A model generated the notes under the pieces. The model was not told the DNA's origin. It saw only the letters and a list, made by a program, of their open reading frames with translations, and did no database searches. Made by a program: the position numbers and the translations under genes. Below are positions 31,942-42,588 of a stretch of DNA of 64,000 bases, in pieces; the stretch's first letter is position 1; every line of letters begins with the position of its first letter. The stretch comes from Streptomyces cylindrosporus (GTDB lineage Bacteria; Actinomycetota; Actinomycetes; Streptomycetales; Streptomycetaceae): assembly GCF_022698165.1 (NCBI RefSeq), contig NZ_JALDAY010000002.1:620001-684000 (forward strand), read 5' to 3'.

Positions 31942-32051
31942 CAGGTGTCTGCCGCCCGGCCGGGGGTGTTCCCCGCGGCGACACGGACAACAATACCAAG
32001 GTTTCGGAGCGCCTTTCACCTGCATATCCGTCACCCGAGGTGACCGTTCCG

Positions 32052-32495
32052 CTACGGCTTCCCGTCGGCGAGCAGGGCCTGAAGCGCCCGCACGAGACCC
32101 TCCGCCTGCCCCTCGTCCAGCGGCGCGAGAAAGCGCCGTTCGGCGGCCCGCCGCGCCTGCTCCGCCTCGCGCAGGCACTGCTCGCCCGCGGGGGTCAGCT
32201 CGACGATGTTCTTGCGGCGGTCCTGCGGGCTGCGCCGCCGCGTCACCAGGCCGTGGTCCTCCAGGCCGTCGACCAGCGACACCATCGTGGTCCGGTCCAC
32301 CCCGAGCCGGCCGGCCGCCTCGGCCTGCGACAACGGCTCCTCGCCGGACAGCACCACCAGCACGGCCAGTTCATGACCGTCTATCCCGTACGGCGCGAGC
32401 GCCTCCGCGGACGCCCGGGCGAGCTTGGCCTGCGCGTGCTTGAGGAGGTAGCCGAGCCGGAGTTCGAGGGGTGCGGGTCTCGCGTCTGCTGCCAT
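32052..32495 (-). CDS. MarR-family transcriptional regulator
   Basis: A 147-residue winged-helix regulator. LRLGYLLKHAQAKLARASAE is the first dimer helix, LSQAEAAGRLGVDRTTMVSLVDGLEDHGLV (about 54-83) the recognition helix, and RRSPQDRRKNIVELT the wing. The in-frame ATG at 32495 fits the family start; the frame is open further but only as a shadow. It is transcribed away from the LLM oxidoreductase at 32556 and probably represses it in response to a small molecule. Confidence 0.92.
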   Translation of the reverse strand: MAADARPAPLELRLGYLLKHAQAKLARASAEALAPYGIDGHELAVLVVLSGEEPLSQAEAAGRLGVDRTTMVSLVDGLEDHGLVTRRRSPQDRRKNIVELTPAGEQCLREAEQARRAAERRFLAPLDEGQAEGLVRALQALLADGKP

Positions 32496-32518
32496 GCACA
32501 GACTGTAACCCCGCCTGA

Positions 32519-32552
32519 TCGTCAGTACTCCTGATGATTTAGTACGCTGACG
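32519..32552. promoter_or_regulatory. Probable MarR operator between divergent genes
   Basis: CGTCAGTACTCC and GTACGCTGACG form an imperfect inverted repeat in the short gap between the MarR gene and the oxidoreductase. Placement fits autoregulation. Confidence 0.45.
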
Positions 32553-32555
32553 AAT

Positions 32556-33560
32556 ATGATGGTAAAGAACATGACGGTGACGAGCATGACGACGACTGTG
32601 CGCTTCGGCATCAAGACCACCCCGATGCATGTGCCGTACGAGGACATCCTCCGGGTCTGGCTGGAGGCGGACGCCGTGCCGGAGATCGAGGACGCCTGGC
32701 TGTGGGACCACCTGCTGCCGGTCGCCGGCCCGAAGGACGGACAGATACACGAGGGCTGGACCCTGCTCAGCGCGCTCGCCGCGCAGACCGGACGGCTGCG
32801 GCTGGGTCTGCTGGTCACGAGCAACCGGATCCGCCCGCCGGCCCTGCTGGGCAAGATGGCGTCCACGGTGGACGTGATCTCGGGCGGGCGGCTCGTGCTG
32901 GGGCTCGGCGTGGGCGGCACGCACCAGCCGCCGGGTGCGGGCGGGATCGCCGGGGCCAATCCCGCGATCGAGGAGTACGAGGCGTACGGGCTGACGCTGG
33001 TGCCGCCGGCCGAGGGCATCGCGCGACTCGCGGAGACCGTCGAGATCCTCAAGCTGATGTGGACGCACGACGTCTTCGACTTCGCCGGCCGGCACTACCG
33101 GCTGAAGGGCACGCGGAACGAGCCCAAGCCGGTGCAGCGCCCCGGTCCCCCGCTGCTGATCGGCGGCTGGGGCACCCGGCTGCTGCGGCTGGTCGCCGAG
33201 CATGCCGACGTGTGGAACATCCCCGGACCGCCGCACAACAGCGTCGAGTTCGTCGCCGAGCGGGCGCGCGTGCTGGACGCGCACTGCGCCGACCTCGGCC
33301 GCGACCCGCGCGAGATCACCCGGTCCGTACAGGTACTCGTGTCGTACGACGACCCGGCGGCGACCCGCGCGACGGTGGCCACACTGGTCGGCGCCGGCGT
33401 GAACCACGTCGTACTGAACCTGCCCCGCCCCTATCCGCGGGGCGTGGCACGGTGGTTGGCGGACGAGGTGATCGCCGGGTGGCGTCCCCGGGACGCGGAC
33501 GCGGACGCGGGCGCGCACACGCACACGGGGGACGCCACCCAGCCGTCGGTCACGGCATGA
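32556..33560 (+). CDS. LLM-class F420-dependent oxidoreductase
   Basis: A 334-residue TIM-barrel oxidoreductase: FGIKTTPMHVPYEDI (about 17-31), DAWLWDHLLP (about 45), NRIRPPALLGKMASTVDVIS then GGRLVLGLGVGG (about 92-123), and PPLLIGGWGTRLLRLVAEHADVWN (about 200-225). It likely uses F420 on an unknown substrate. Several ATGs lie near the start; 32556, 32571 and 32586 are possible. Control by the divergent MarR protein is likely. Its end meets the aldehyde dehydrogenase gene tail to tail. Confidence 0.85.
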   Translation: MMVKNMTVTSMTTTVRFGIKTTPMHVPYEDILRVWLEADAVPEIEDAWLWDHLLPVAGPKDGQIHEGWTLLSALAAQTGRLRLGLLVTSNRIRPPALLGKMASTVDVISGGRLVLGLGVGGTHQPPGAGGIAGANPAIEEYEAYGLTLVPPAEGIARLAETVEILKLMWTHDVFDFAGRHYRLKGTRNEPKPVQRPGPPLLIGGWGTRLLRLVAEHADVWNIPGPPHNSVEFVAERARVLDAHCADLGRDPREITRSVQVLVSYDDPAATRATVATLVGAGVNHVVLNLPRPYPRGVARWLADEVIAGWRPRDADADAGAHTHTGDATQPSVTA

Positions 33561-33578
33561 GCCGGGCGGCAGTCCGGT

Positions 33579-35144
33579 TCACGGCATGAGGTGGTAGTCC
33601 GGGAAGTTCCCGGGCAGCCGCTCTCCCGCCGGGCCCTGTGTCACGGCGCGCACGAGCAGTTCGCCGCCGACGAACGCGCCGCGCCAGGACGCGCCGAATC
33701 CGCCGAACAGCTCGTCGCGGTCGCCGCGGGAGCGCGGCTTGCCGTGGCCGACCTTGAACGCCCGGATCTGCGGGGCCAGTCGGTCGAAGGTGGCCCGGTC
33801 GTCCGTGGACAGCGTGGCCACCAGCGCGCCGTTGGAGGCGTTCATCGCGGCCAGCAGCTCCGCCTCGGTGTCGACCAGGACGATGGTGTCGACCGGGCCG
33901 AACGGCTCCGCGTGGTGCAGTGGTGAGGACGGCGGCGGGTTCAGGAGCGTGACCGGCTGGACATACGCCGAGGTGTCCTGGCCCGGCAGGAAGCGGGCGT
34001 CGGCCTCGCTGCCGCGGTGCAGCGGGACGGCGCCGCGGTCGACGGCCTCGGCGACCTGGTCGCGCAGCTCCTTCGCCTTGGCCGCGTTGATGACCGGCCC
34101 GAAGTCCAGTACGGGGTACGGGTCTTCGGCCTGCTCGACGGCGAGCGGGTGGCCGACCCTGAGCGTGCGCACCGCCGGGAGGTACGCCGCGAGGAACTCG
34201 TCGAACAGCTGCCGCTGGACGACGAAGCGCGGGTACGCCGTGCAGCGCTGCTTGCCGTAGTCGAAGAGCTTGGGGATCACCGCCGTCAGCGCGTCCCAGT
34301 CCGAGTGGTTCCAGATGCCCCAGGTGTTGAGTCCCTCCTGTTCGAGTACGTGTCGTTTACCCAGGTCGGCGACGGCGGTGGCCACCGCGGCGCCGGTGTC
34401 GCGGCCGCCGACGAAGGAGACGCAGCCGATCTCGGGCGCCCGCACCAGCGCCTGGGACAGCTCGCCCCCGCTGCCGCTGACGAGGGTGGCGGGAATCCCC
34501 TCGCGCGCGGCGAGCGCACAGGCCAGGGTCAGACAGGCGAGGCCGCCGTCGGTCGGGGTCTTGGCGATGACCGCGTTGCCTGCCAGTGCCTGGACCAGCA
34601 TTGCGTGAACGAGCACGCTCATCGGATAGTTCCAGCTCGCGATGTTGGAGACCGGGCCGTCGAGCGGGGCCCGGCCGTCGAGCATGGGGTCGATTCCGTC
34701 GACGTACCAGCGCACTCCGTCGACGGCCCGGTCCACGTCGGCCTGCGCGAGCCGCCAGGGCTTGCCGATCTCCCAGACGAGGAGCAGGGCGAGCAGTTCG
34801 CGGTGTTCGGTGAGTGCGTCGAGGGTGGCCGCGACGCGGGCCCGGCGCTCGTCGAGGGGGACGTGCCGCCAGGCGCGGTGCTGGTCGAGCGAGGCGCGGA
34901 CGGCCTGGTGGGCGGTGTCCCGGTCCAGGCGGGGCGGGCCGGCGATGGGGCTGCCGTCGACGGGGCTGGTGGCGGGCAGCGCCCGGCCGTCCGTCCGCCA
35001 GGCGGAGCCCCAGAGGTTGAGGACGCGGTCGTCCTGGAAGGCCTCCGGGGCGACGGCGAGGCAGCGCTGCCAGGCGTCTGCCCAGGCCGTGCCTGATTTG
35101 AGGGTGAGGGTGGGAGTGTTGCCAGGGTTGAGGTCGGTTGCCAT
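33579..35144 (-). CDS. Aldehyde dehydrogenase family protein (oxalate locus)
   Basis: A 521-residue NAD(P)-dependent aldehyde dehydrogenase-fold protein. The catalytic Cys lies in YGKQRCTAYPRFVV (about 302) and the general-base region is HVLEQEGLN (about 267), where EQEG replaces the common ELGG. NAD-binding SFVGGRDTG (about 243) and SNIASWNYPMSVLVHAML (about 155) are present. It is the last gene of the sucC-like/sucD-like operon, 53 bases after sucD. In this locus it may act on a C1 or C2 aldehyde or acyl-CoA, but the substrate is unknown. ATG at 35144 is chosen for its GGAG site; an in-frame extension upstream is Pro-rich. Confidence 0.78.
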   Translation of the reverse strand: MATDLNPGNTPTLTLKSGTAWADAWQRCLAVAPEAFQDDRVLNLWGSAWRTDGRALPATSPVDGSPIAGPPRLDRDTAHQAVRASLDQHRAWRHVPLDERRARVAATLDALTEHRELLALLLVWEIGKPWRLAQADVDRAVDGVRWYVDGIDPMLDGRAPLDGPVSNIASWNYPMSVLVHAMLVQALAGNAVIAKTPTDGGLACLTLACALAAREGIPATLVSGSGGELSQALVRAPEIGCVSFVGGRDTGAAVATAVADLGKRHVLEQEGLNTWGIWNHSDWDALTAVIPKLFDYGKQRCTAYPRFVVQRQLFDEFLAAYLPAVRTLRVGHPLAVEQAEDPYPVLDFGPVINAAKAKELRDQVAEAVDRGAVPLHRGSEADARFLPGQDTSAYVQPVTLLNPPPSSPLHHAEPFGPVDTIVLVDTEAELLAAMNASNGALVATLSTDDRATFDRLAPQIRAFKVGHGKPRSRGDRDELFGGFGASWRGAFVGGELLVRAVTQGPAGERLPGNFPDYHLMP

Positions 35145-35197
35145 CGGGTTGCTCCGCTCTCGGTGCACAGTCGGGGGCGGGGGTTGCATGGCTCACA

Positions 35198-36097
35198 TCA
35201 ACTATGAGTGTCGGCAGGCCCGGCTTCGAGACAGGCGAGCACGAGTTTCGCCGTCTCCGTGGGTGTGGATCCCACCCTCACCCCGACCGCCTCCAGCGCC
35301 TCCTTCTTCGCCTGCGCGGTGCCGGAGGAGCCGGACACGATCGCCCCGGCATGCCCCATCGTCTTTCCCTCGGGGGCGGTGAACCCGGCGATGTAGCCGA
35401 CCACGGGCTTGGTGACGTGCTCACGGACGTACGCGGCCGCGCGCTCCTCCGCGTCGCCGCCGATCTCCCCGATGAGGACGATCAGTTCGGTGTCGGGGTC
35501 GTCCTGGAAGGCGGCGAGGCAGTCGATGTGCGTGGTGCCGACGACGGGGTCGCCGCCGATCCCCACACATGTCGAGAAGCCGATGTCGCGGAGTTCGTAC
35601 ATGAGTTGGTAGGTGAGCGTGCCGGACTTGGACACCAGGCCGATGCGGCCCGGCTTGGTGATGTCGGCCGGGATGATGCCGGCGTTGGACTGGCCGGGGG
35701 TGATCAGGCCCGGGCAATTGGGCCCGATGATGCGGGTGCCCTTCGACTTGGCGTACGCGTGGAAGGCGACGGAGTCGTGGACGGGGATGCCCTCGGTGAT
35801 GACGACGGCGAGCCCGATGCCGGCGTCGGCGGCCTCGGTCACGGCCGCTTTCGCGAAGGCGGGCGGCACGAACACGACCGTGACGTCCGCGCCGGTGGCG
35901 TGGATGCCCTCGGCGACCGACCCGAAGACGGGGACGGCCCGGTCGTCGAAGTCGACCGTCCGGCCGGCCTTGCGCGGGTTGACGCCGCCGACGACGTTCG
36001 TGCCGGCCGCGAGCATGCGCCGGGTGTGCTTCATGCCCTCGCCGCCGGTCATGCCCTGGACGAGGACCTTGCTCTCCTTGGTGAGGTAGATGGCCAT
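35198..36097 (-). CDS. sucD: Succinyl-CoA synthetase alpha-like subunit
   Basis: A 299-residue CoA ligase alpha subunit. CoA-binding Rossmann part [20 protein letters not shown] (about 6-25), the [11 protein letters not shown] section (about 123) and the active-site histidine in [18 protein letters not shown] (about 243-260). With the beta subunit it joins an acid to CoA at the cost of ATP or GTP. A housekeeping sucCD normally exists elsewhere, so this copy, divergent from oxc/frc, may have a special acid as substrate, perhaps oxalate. It starts 11 bases after the beta-subunit gene behind AAGGAG. Confidence 0.88.
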   Translation of the reverse strand: MAIYLTKESKVLVQGMTGGEGMKHTRRMLAAGTNVVGGVNPRKAGRTVDFDDRAVPVFGSVAEGIHATGADVTVVFVPPAFAKAAVTEAADAGIGLAVVITEGIPVHDSVAFHAYAKSKGTRIIGPNCPGLITPGQSNAGIIPADITKPGRIGLVSKSGTLTYQLMYELRDIGFSTCVGIGGDPVVGTTHIDCLAAFQDDPDTELIVLIGEIGGDAEERAAAYVREHVTKPVVGYIAGFTAPEGKTMGHAGAIVSGSSGTAQAKKEALEAVGVRVGSTPTETAKLVLACLEAGPADTHS

Positions 36098-36108
36098 GTC
36101 GGGCTCCT

Positions 36109-37239
36109 TCAGCCGGTGGTGGCGAGTTCGGCGGCGCGGCGGGCGGCGCCGTCCATGGTGGTGGCCTGCTGGACCAGCGGGTGTGCGCGGCCGTCGAGGA
36201 TGGCGCGACCGCGGGCCGCGTTGTTGCCGTCGAGGCGCACGACCAGCGGTTTGGTCAACTGCACGGAGTCCAGGGCCTGCACGATGCCGTCGGCGACCGC
36301 GTCGCAGGCGGTGATGCCGCCGAAGACGTTGACGAAGACCGACTTCACCGCCGGGTCGGACAGGATGACGGTCAGGCCGTCCGCCATGATCCGGGCGGAG
36401 GCGCCGCCGCCGATGTCGAGGAAGTTGGCGGGCCGGGCGCCGCAGCCCGCGACCACGTCCAGGGTCGACATGACGAGCCCCGCGCCGTTGCCGATGATGC
36501 CGACCTCCCCGTCGAGCTTGACGTAGTTCAGGCCCTTCGCGGCGGCCGCCGCCTCCAGGGCGTCGTCGTGCTCCATGTCGTCGGCTCCCCAACGCGCCTG
36601 CCGGAAGCGGGCGTTGTCGTCGAGGGTGACCTTGCCGTCGAGGGCGAGGACCTGCCCCTGCCGCGTGCGCACGAGCGGGTTCACCTCGACGAGCACGGCG
36701 TCCTCGCGGACCAGCACCTCCCACAGCCGTACGAGAACGTCGACGGTCTGCGCGGGCAGTCCGGCCGCCTCGGCGATCTCGCCCGCCTTCGCCGAGGTGA
36801 CGCCCTCGGCCGGGTCGACGGGGATGCGGGCGACGGCCTCGGGCCGGCTTGCGGCGACCTCCTCGATGTCCATGCCGCCCTCGGCGGACGCGATCGCGAG
36901 GAAGGTGCCCGCCGCGCGGTCGAGGACATAGGAGACGTAGAACTCGGTCTCGATGTCCACGGGTTGGGCCAGCATCACCTTGCCGACCGTGTGGCCCTTG
37001 ATGTCCATGCCCAGGATCTGGCGCGCGGTGAGCTCCGCGGCGGCCGGGTCGGCGGCGAGTTTCACACCGCCCGCCTTGCCTCGTCCGCCAGTCTTGACCT
37101 GGGCCTTCACTACTACGCGCCCGCCGAGTGCGCGGGCGATCTCACGGGCCTTCTTGGGAGAATCGGTCACCTCGGCCCTCGGCACCACAATGCCGTGTTC
37201 CTCGAAGAGTTCCCTTGCCTGGTGCTCGTACAGGTCCAT
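36109..37239 (-). CDS. sucC: Succinyl-CoA synthetase beta-like subunit
   Basis: A 376-residue ATP-grasp subunit. [20 protein letters not shown] (1-20) is the classic N-terminus, [20 protein letters not shown] (about 46-65) binds nucleotide, and VLVEVNPLV and [10 protein letters not shown] (about 201 and 273) complete the ATP-grasp and ligase parts. First gene of the leftward operon. Its ATG (CAGGAG upstream) faces the divergent oxc-like gene across about 145 bases that hold a strong inverted repeat. Confidence 0.88.
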   Translation of the reverse strand: MDLYEHQARELFEEHGIVVPRAEVTDSPKKAREIARALGGRVVVKAQVKTGGRGKAGGVKLAADPAAAELTARQILGMDIKGHTVGKVMLAQPVDIETEFYVSYVLDRAAGTFLAIASAEGGMDIEEVAASRPEAVARIPVDPAEGVTSAKAGEIAEAAGLPAQTVDVLVRLWEVLVREDAVLVEVNPLVRTRQGQVLALDGKVTLDDNARFRQARWGADDMEHDDALEAAAAAKGLNYVKLDGEVGIIGNGAGLVMSTLDVVAGCGARPANFLDIGGGASARIMADGLTVILSDPAVKSVFVNVFGGITACDAVADGIVQALDSVQLTKPLVVRLDGNNAARGRAILDGRAHPLVQQATTMDGAARRAAELATTG

Positions 37240-37308
37240 TCCGGCTCCTGACTTAAAAGTGCCGCACGCCCCCTGGACACCACCCACCGGATGCGGGATA
37301 ACAAGCTT

Positions 37309-37332
37309 CATACAGTATTCGTCGACTGTATG
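37309..37332. promoter_or_regulatory. Inverted repeat, probable operator of the oxalate locus
   Basis: CATACAGT, 8 bases, ACTGTATG: a perfect 8-8-8 inverted repeat in the gap between the divergent sucC and oxc genes. The spacing suits a dimeric GntR- or IclR-type regulator. No regulator gene is adjacent. Confidence 0.65.
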
Positions 37333-37383
37333 CAATGTACCGCGAGAGCGTTCCAACCCCCTACGAAGGGACAGGACTTCGCC

Positions 37384-39066
37384 ATGCCCGACGACACCCA
37401 GGACGTGATTTCCGGTGGTCATCTCGTTGCCAAGGCGCTCAAGGCAGAGGGAGTCGACCGCATCTACACGTTGTGCGGCGGCCACATCATCGACATCTAC
37501 GACGGCTGCGTCGACGAGGGCATAGAGGTCGTCGACGTCCGCCACGAACAGGTCGCCGCCCACGCCGCCGACGGCTACGCGCGCATCACCGGCAAGCCCG
37601 GCTGCGCGGTCGTCACCGCCGGTCCGGGTACGACCGACGCCGTCACCGGTGTCGCCAACGCCTTCCGCGCGGAGTCCCCGATGCTGCTGATCGGCGGCCA
37701 GGGAGCGCTCACCCAGCACAAGATGGGGTCACTGCAGGACCTCCCGCACGTCGACATGATGACGCCGATCACCAAGTTCGCGGCGGCCGTGCCGGACACG
37801 GCCCGCGCCGCCGACATGGTGTCGATGGCGTTCCGCGAGTGCTATCACGGGGCGCCGGGGCCGTCCTTCCTGGAGATCCCGCGCGACGTCCTCGACGCCA
37901 AGGTCCCGGTGAGCAGGGCGCGCGTGCCGAAGGCCGGTTCCTACCGCGCCTCGACCCGCTCGGCCGGCGACCCCGAGGCGATCGAGAAGCTCGCCGACCT
38001 GCTGGTGCACGCCGAGAAGCCGGCGATCCTGCTCGGCAGCCAGGTGTGGACGACTCGGGGCACCGAGGCCGCCATCGAGCTCGTACGTACCCTCAACATC
38101 CCGGCGTACATGAACGGCGCCGGCCGCGGCACCCTCCCGCCCGGCGACCCGCACCACTTCCAGCTGTCGCGCCGGTACGCCTTCTCAGGCGCCGACGTCA
38201 TCGTCATCGTCGGCACGCCCTTCGACTTCCGCATGGGCTACGGCAAGCGGCTCTCGCCGGACGCGACCGTCGTGCAGATCGACCTCGACTACCGGACCGT
38301 CGGCAAGAACCGCGACATCGACCTCGGCATCGTCGGTGACGCGGGCCTGGTGCTGAAGTCGGTGAGCGACGCGGCCTCCGGGCGCATCAACGGCGGCGCC
38401 GCCAAGCGCAAGGAGTGGCTCGACGAGTTGCGCGCGGCCGAGCAGACCGCCATCGAGAAGCGGCTGCCGAGCCTGAAGTCGGACGCCTCACCGATCCACC
38501 CGTACCGTCTCGTCAGCGAGATCAACGACTTCCTCACCGAGGACTCCATCTACATCGGCGACGGCGGCGACATCGTCACCTTCTCCGGGCAGGTCGTCCA
38601 GCCCAAGTCACCCGGGCACTGGATGGACCCGGGCCCGCTCGGCACCCTCGGCGTCGGCGTCCCCTTCGTGCTCGCGGCCAAGCAGGCCCGGCCCGACAAG
38701 GAGGTCGTCGCCCTCTTCGGCGACGGCGCCTTCTCCCTCACCGGCTGGGACTTCGAGACCCTCGTCCGCTACGACCTCCCGTTCGTCGGCATCGTCGGCA
38801 ACAACTCCTCGATGAACCAGATCCGTTACGGCCAGGCCCAGAAGTACGGCCTGGAGCGCGAGCGGATCGGCAACACCCTCGGCGACGTCCACTACGACAA
38901 GTTCGCGCAGATGCTGGGCGGTTACGGCGAGGAGGTCCGCGACCCCGCCGACATCGGCCCCGCCCTGCGCCGCGCCCGCGAGTCGGGCAAGCCGTCGCTG
39001 ATCAACGTCTGGGTCGACCCGGACGCGTACGCCCCCGGAACCATGAACCAGACCATGTACAAGTGA
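37384..39066 (+). CDS. oxc: Thiamine-diphosphate enzyme, probable oxalyl-CoA decarboxylase
   Basis: A 560-residue ThDP enzyme of the acetolactate synthase/oxalyl-CoA decarboxylase group. The ThDP-activating Glu lies in [16 protein letters not shown] (about 52-67), the central FAD/ADP-type domain is present, and the ThDP motif is [15 protein letters not shown] to NN (about 445-475). The end [27 protein letters not shown] matches the oxalyl-CoA decarboxylase style. The neighbour is a clear formyl-CoA:oxalate CoA-transferase, so formation of formyl-CoA from oxalyl-CoA is the likely reaction. The active-site loop differs from the Oxalobacter enzyme, so another 2-oxoacid carboligase remains possible. 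The ATG at 37384 is chosen; an open stretch from 37291 overlaps the operator. Confidence 0.68.
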   Translation: MPDDTQDVISGGHLVAKALKAEGVDRIYTLCGGHIIDIYDGCVDEGIEVVDVRHEQVAAHAADGYARITGKPGCAVVTAGPGTTDAVTGVANAFRAESPMLLIGGQGALTQHKMGSLQDLPHVDMMTPITKFAAAVPDTARAADMVSMAFRECYHGAPGPSFLEIPRDVLDAKVPVSRARVPKAGSYRASTRSAGDPEAIEKLADLLVHAEKPAILLGSQVWTTRGTEAAIELVRTLNIPAYMNGAGRGTLPPGDPHHFQLSRRYAFSGADVIVIVGTPFDFRMGYGKRLSPDATVVQIDLDYRTVGKNRDIDLGIVGDAGLVLKSVSDAASGRINGGAAKRKEWLDELRAAEQTAIEKRLPSLKSDASPIHPYRLVSEINDFLTEDSIYIGDGGDIVTFSGQVVQPKSPGHWMDPGPLGTLGVGVPFVLAAKQARPDKEVVALFGDGAFSLTGWDFETLVRYDLPFVGIVGNNSSMNQIRYGQAQKYGLERERIGNTLGDVHYDKFAQMLGGYGEEVRDPADIGPALRRARESGKPSLINVWVDPDAYAPGTMNQTMYK

Positions 39067-39076
39067 GGTGGCCCGC

Positions 39077-40318
39077 ATGACTGGAACGCCCACCAAAGCA
39101 CTCGCCGGTGTCCGTGTCCTCGACATGACCCACGTCCAGTCCGGTCCCTCGGCGACCCAGCTGCTGGCCTGGCTCGGCGCGGACGTCGTCAAGCTGGAGG
39201 CGCCGACCGGGGACATCACACGCAAGCAGCTGCGCGACCTCCCGGACGTCGACTCCCTCTACTTCACCATGCTCAACTGCAACAAGCGGAGCATCACCCT
39301 CAACACCAAGACCGAGCGCGGCAAGGAGATCCTCACCGAGCTGATCCGGCGCTCCGACGTCATGGTCGAGAACTTCGGACCGGGCGCGGTCGACCGCATG
39401 GGCTTCACCTGGGACCGCATCCAGGAGATCAATCCGCGGATCGTCTATGCCTCCATCAAGGGGTTCGGGGACGGCCCGTACACCAACTTCAAGGCGTACG
39501 AGGTCGTCGCGCAGGCCATGGGCGGGTCGATGTCGACCACCGGCTTCGAGGACGGGCCGCCGCTGGCGACGGGAGCCCAGATCGGGGACTCGGGCACGGG
39601 CGTCCACGCCGTGGCGGGGATACTCGCCGCACTGTTCCAGCGCGAGCACACCGGGCGCGGGCAGCGGGTGAACGTGGCCATGCAGCACGCTGTGCTCAAC
39701 CTCTGCCGGGTGAAGCTGCGCGATCAGCAGCGCCTGGCCCACGGTCCGCTCCGTGAATATCCCAACGAGGACTTCGGCACGGAGGTTCCCAGGTCCGGGA
39801 ACGCGTCCGGCGGCGGCCAGCCCGGCTGGGCGGTCAAGTGCGCGCCGGGCGGCCCGAACGACTACGTGTACGTCATCGTGCAGCCCGTCGGCTGGCAGCC
39901 GATCAGTGAGCTCATCGGCCGGCCCGAGCTCGCGGACGACCCCGAGTGGGCGACGCCGGAGGCCCGGCTCCCCAAGCTCAACAAGATGTTCCAGCTGATC
40001 GAGGAGTGGTCCTCGACGCTCCCCAAGTGGGAGGTGCTGGAGCGGCTCAACGCCCACAACATCCCGTGCGGGCCGATCCTCTCGACCAAGGAGATCATCG
40101 AGGACGACTCGCTGGTCGCCAACGAGATGGTCGTCACCGTCCCGCACCCCGAGCGCGGCGAGTTCACGACCGTCGGCAGCCCGCTCAAGCTCTCCGACTC
40201 CCCCGTCGAGGTGACCAGTTCACCCCTGCTCGGCGAGCACAACGAAGAGGTCTACATCGGCGAGCTCGGCCTCGGCGACGAGGAGCTGCGCCTGCTCAAG
40301 TCGAACGGAGTGATCTGA
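39077..40318 (+). CDS. frc: Formyl-CoA:oxalate CoA-transferase
   Basis: A 413-residue class III CoA-transferase. [20 protein letters not shown] (about 8-27), [18 protein letters not shown] (about 56-73), [19 protein letters not shown] (about 94-112) and the catalytic Asp in [10 protein letters not shown] (about 171) all match Frc, as do [17 protein letters not shown] and the Gly-rich loop [11 protein letters not shown]. It passes CoA from formyl-CoA to oxalate, feeding oxalyl-CoA to the upstream decarboxylase. It follows that gene by 10 bases. Confidence 0.92.
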   Translation: MTGTPTKALAGVRVLDMTHVQSGPSATQLLAWLGADVVKLEAPTGDITRKQLRDLPDVDSLYFTMLNCNKRSITLNTKTERGKEILTELIRRSDVMVENFGPGAVDRMGFTWDRIQEINPRIVYASIKGFGDGPYTNFKAYEVVAQAMGGSMSTTGFEDGPPLATGAQIGDSGTGVHAVAGILAALFQREHTGRGQRVNVAMQHAVLNLCRVKLRDQQRLAHGPLREYPNEDFGTEVPRSGNASGGGQPGWAVKCAPGGPNDYVYVIVQPVGWQPISELIGRPELADDPEWATPEARLPKLNKMFQLIEEWSSTLPKWEVLERLNAHNIPCGPILSTKEIIEDDSLVANEMVVTVPHPERGEFTTVGSPLKLSDSPVEVTSSPLLGEHNEEVYIGELGLGDEELRLLKSNGVI

Positions 40319-40319
40319 C

Positions 40320-42467
40320 GTGATGGCGGAAGACCGGGAGCTGAGGGTGCGGTCGCTCCTCGACACTGTGCGGGCCGAGGGGCGGACCGCGCTCACCGCA
40401 CCCGAGGGCAAGGTGATCGCCGACGCGTACGGGATCGCCGTACCCGGGGAGGAGCTGGCGACCGACGTAGACGAGGCCGTGTCGTACGCGGCGCGGTTCG
40501 GCGGGCCCGTGGTGATGAAGATCGTCTCCCCGGACATCCTGCACAAGACGGATGCGGGCGGTGTGATCGTCGGCGTCGAGGGTGCGGCGGACGTACGGGC
40601 GGCGTTCCACAAAATCATCGAGAACGCGCGCGCGTACGACGCGAACGCGCGGATCGAGGGCGTGCAGGTCCAGGAGCTGCTGCCGCAGGGGCAGGAGGTC
40701 ATCGTCGGCGCGGTGACCGACCCGACGTTCGGGAAGGTCGTCGCCTTCGGGCTCGGCGGGGTGCTCGTCGAGGTCCTCAAGGACGTCACGTTCCGGCTGG
40801 CGCCGGTGAGCGCCGACGAGGCGCTGTCCATGCTGGACTCGATCCGGTCGGCGGAGATCCTGCACGGGGTGCGCGGCCAGGCCGGGGTGGACCGGTGGGC
40901 GATCGCCGAGCAGATCCGGCGGGTGTCCCAACTGGTCGCGGACTTCCCGGAGATCGCGGAGGTCGACCTCAACCCGGTGATCGCGACCCCTGAGGGCGCG
41001 GTCGCGGCCGACATCAGGGTGATCCTCTCCGAGGCGCCCGCGAAGCAGCGCCGCCGCTACACGCGCGAGGAGATCCTCACCTCGATGCGCCGGCTGATGC
41101 AGCCCTCGGCGGTGGCCGTGATCGGTGCCTCCAACGAGCAGGGCAAGATCGGCAATTCGGTCATGCGCAACCTCATCGACGGTGGATTCGCCGGGGACAT
41201 ATTCCCGGTGAACCCCAAGGCCGATGACATTCTGGGCCGCAAGGCGTACAAGAGTGTCACGGACGTTCCCGGTGAGGTGGATGTGGCGGTCTTCGCGATA
41301 CCCGCCAAGTTCGTGGCCTCGGCGCTGGAGGAGGTGGGACGCAAGAACATCCCCAACGCCGTCCTGATCCCCTCCGGCTTCGCGGAGACCGGTGAGCACG
41401 AGCTCCAGGAGGAGATCGTCGCGATAGCCGAGCGGTACGGCGTCCGGCTCCTCGGCCCGAACATCTACGGCTACTACTCGACGTGGCAGGACCTGTGCGC
41501 CACGTTCTGCACGCCCTACGACGTCAAGGGCGGCGTCGCGCTGACCTCGCAGTCCGGCGGCATCGGGATGGCCATCCTGGGCTTCGCCCGCACCACGAAG
41601 ACGGGCGTGTCGGCGATCGTGGGCCTCGGCAACAAGTCGGACCTGGACGAGGACGACCTGCTCACCTGGTTCGGCGAGGACCCGCACACCGAGTGCATCG
41701 CCATGCACCTGGAGGACCTCAAGGACGGGCGCGCCTTCGTCGAGGCCGCGCGGGCGACCGTACCCAGGAAGCCGGTGGTCGTGCTGAAGGCCGGTCGTAC
41801 GGCGGCGGGCGCCAAGGCGGCCGGGTCGCACACCGGGGCGCTCGCGGGCGACGACGCCGTGTACGACGACATCCTGAAGCAGGCCGGCGTCATCCGGGCG
41901 CCCGGGCTGAACGAAATGCTCGAGTACGCGCGCGCGTTGCCGGTGCTTCCCACCCCCAGGGGCGACAACGTCGTGATCATCACCGGGGCCGGCGGCAGCG
42001 GCGTACTGCTGTCGGACGCGGTGACCGACAACGGGCTGTCCCTCATGGAGATCCCGCCGGATCTCGACGAGGCCTTCCGGAAGTTCATCCCGCCCTTCGG
42101 TGCCGCGGGCAACCCGGTCGACATAACCGGGGGCGAGCCGCCGTCCACGTACGAGGCGACGATCCGGCTGGGTCTGGAGGACCCGCGCATCCACGCGCTC
42201 GTGCTCGGCTACTGGCACACGATCGTGACGCCCCCGATGGTCTTCGCGGAGCTCACCGCGCGCGTGGTGGCCGAGTTCCGGGAGCGCGGCATCGAGAAGC
42301 CCGTGGTGGCCTCCCTCGCGGGCGACGTCGAGGTCGAGGAGGCCTGCCAGTACCTCTACGAGCGCGGGGTCGTGGCGTACCCGTACACGACCGAGAAGCC
42401 GGTGGCCGTGCTCGGCGCGAAGTACCGCTGGGCGCGGGCGGCGGGACTGTTGGGGGGCGGTTCATGA
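40320..42467 (+). CDS. Single-chain acyl-CoA synthetase (NDP-forming), ATP-grasp first
   Basis: A 715-residue ADP-forming acyl-CoA synthetase. The ATP-grasp part comes first (about 10-230, PVVMKIVSPDILHKTDAGGV), then the CoA-binding Rossmann domain (about 245-370, SAVAVIGASNEQGKIGNSVM) and the ligase domains with the active-site histidine in KAAGSHTGALAGDD (about 500-513). Many such enzymes have the reverse order. In an oxalate operon it could charge oxalate or recover formyl- or acetyl-CoA energy. Starts possible at GTG 40320 or ATG 40323; it follows frc directly. Confidence 0.82.
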   Translation: MMAEDRELRVRSLLDTVRAEGRTALTAPEGKVIADAYGIAVPGEELATDVDEAVSYAARFGGPVVMKIVSPDILHKTDAGGVIVGVEGAADVRAAFHKIIENARAYDANARIEGVQVQELLPQGQEVIVGAVTDPTFGKVVAFGLGGVLVEVLKDVTFRLAPVSADEALSMLDSIRSAEILHGVRGQAGVDRWAIAEQIRRVSQLVADFPEIAEVDLNPVIATPEGAVAADIRVILSEAPAKQRRRYTREEILTSMRRLMQPSAVAVIGASNEQGKIGNSVMRNLIDGGFAGDIFPVNPKADDILGRKAYKSVTDVPGEVDVAVFAIPAKFVASALEEVGRKNIPNAVLIPSGFAETGEHELQEEIVAIAERYGVRLLGPNIYGYYSTWQDLCATFCTPYDVKGGVALTSQSGGIGMAILGFARTTKTGVSAIVGLGNKSDLDEDDLLTWFGEDPHTECIAMHLEDLKDGRAFVEAARATVPRKPVVVLKAGRTAAGAKAAGSHTGALAGDDAVYDDILKQAGVIRAPGLNEMLEYARALPVLPTPRGDNVVIITGAGGSGVLLSDAVTDNGLSLMEIPPDLDEAFRKFIPPFGAAGNPVDITGGEPPSTYEATIRLGLEDPRIHALVLGYWHTIVTPPMVFAELTARVVAEFRERGIEKPVVASLAGDVEVEEACQYLYERGVVAYPYTTEKPVAVLGAKYRWARAAGLLGGGS

Positions 42468-42588
42468 GGTGACCGGACATGGGGTCGGCCGACGGTGCGC
42501 GTCGGCCGGCTCCGGGACCCGTGCGCGCACGAAATGCATTGGACAGGGGGCGCTGGCCAGAGCTTTCGACGCAAGGGGCTACTGAACC

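Noticed and set aside
37291..37383. A longer N-terminus for the oxc-like protein
   Set aside because: It would cover the inverted repeat, and homologues start near the ATG at 37384, which has a ribosome binding site.
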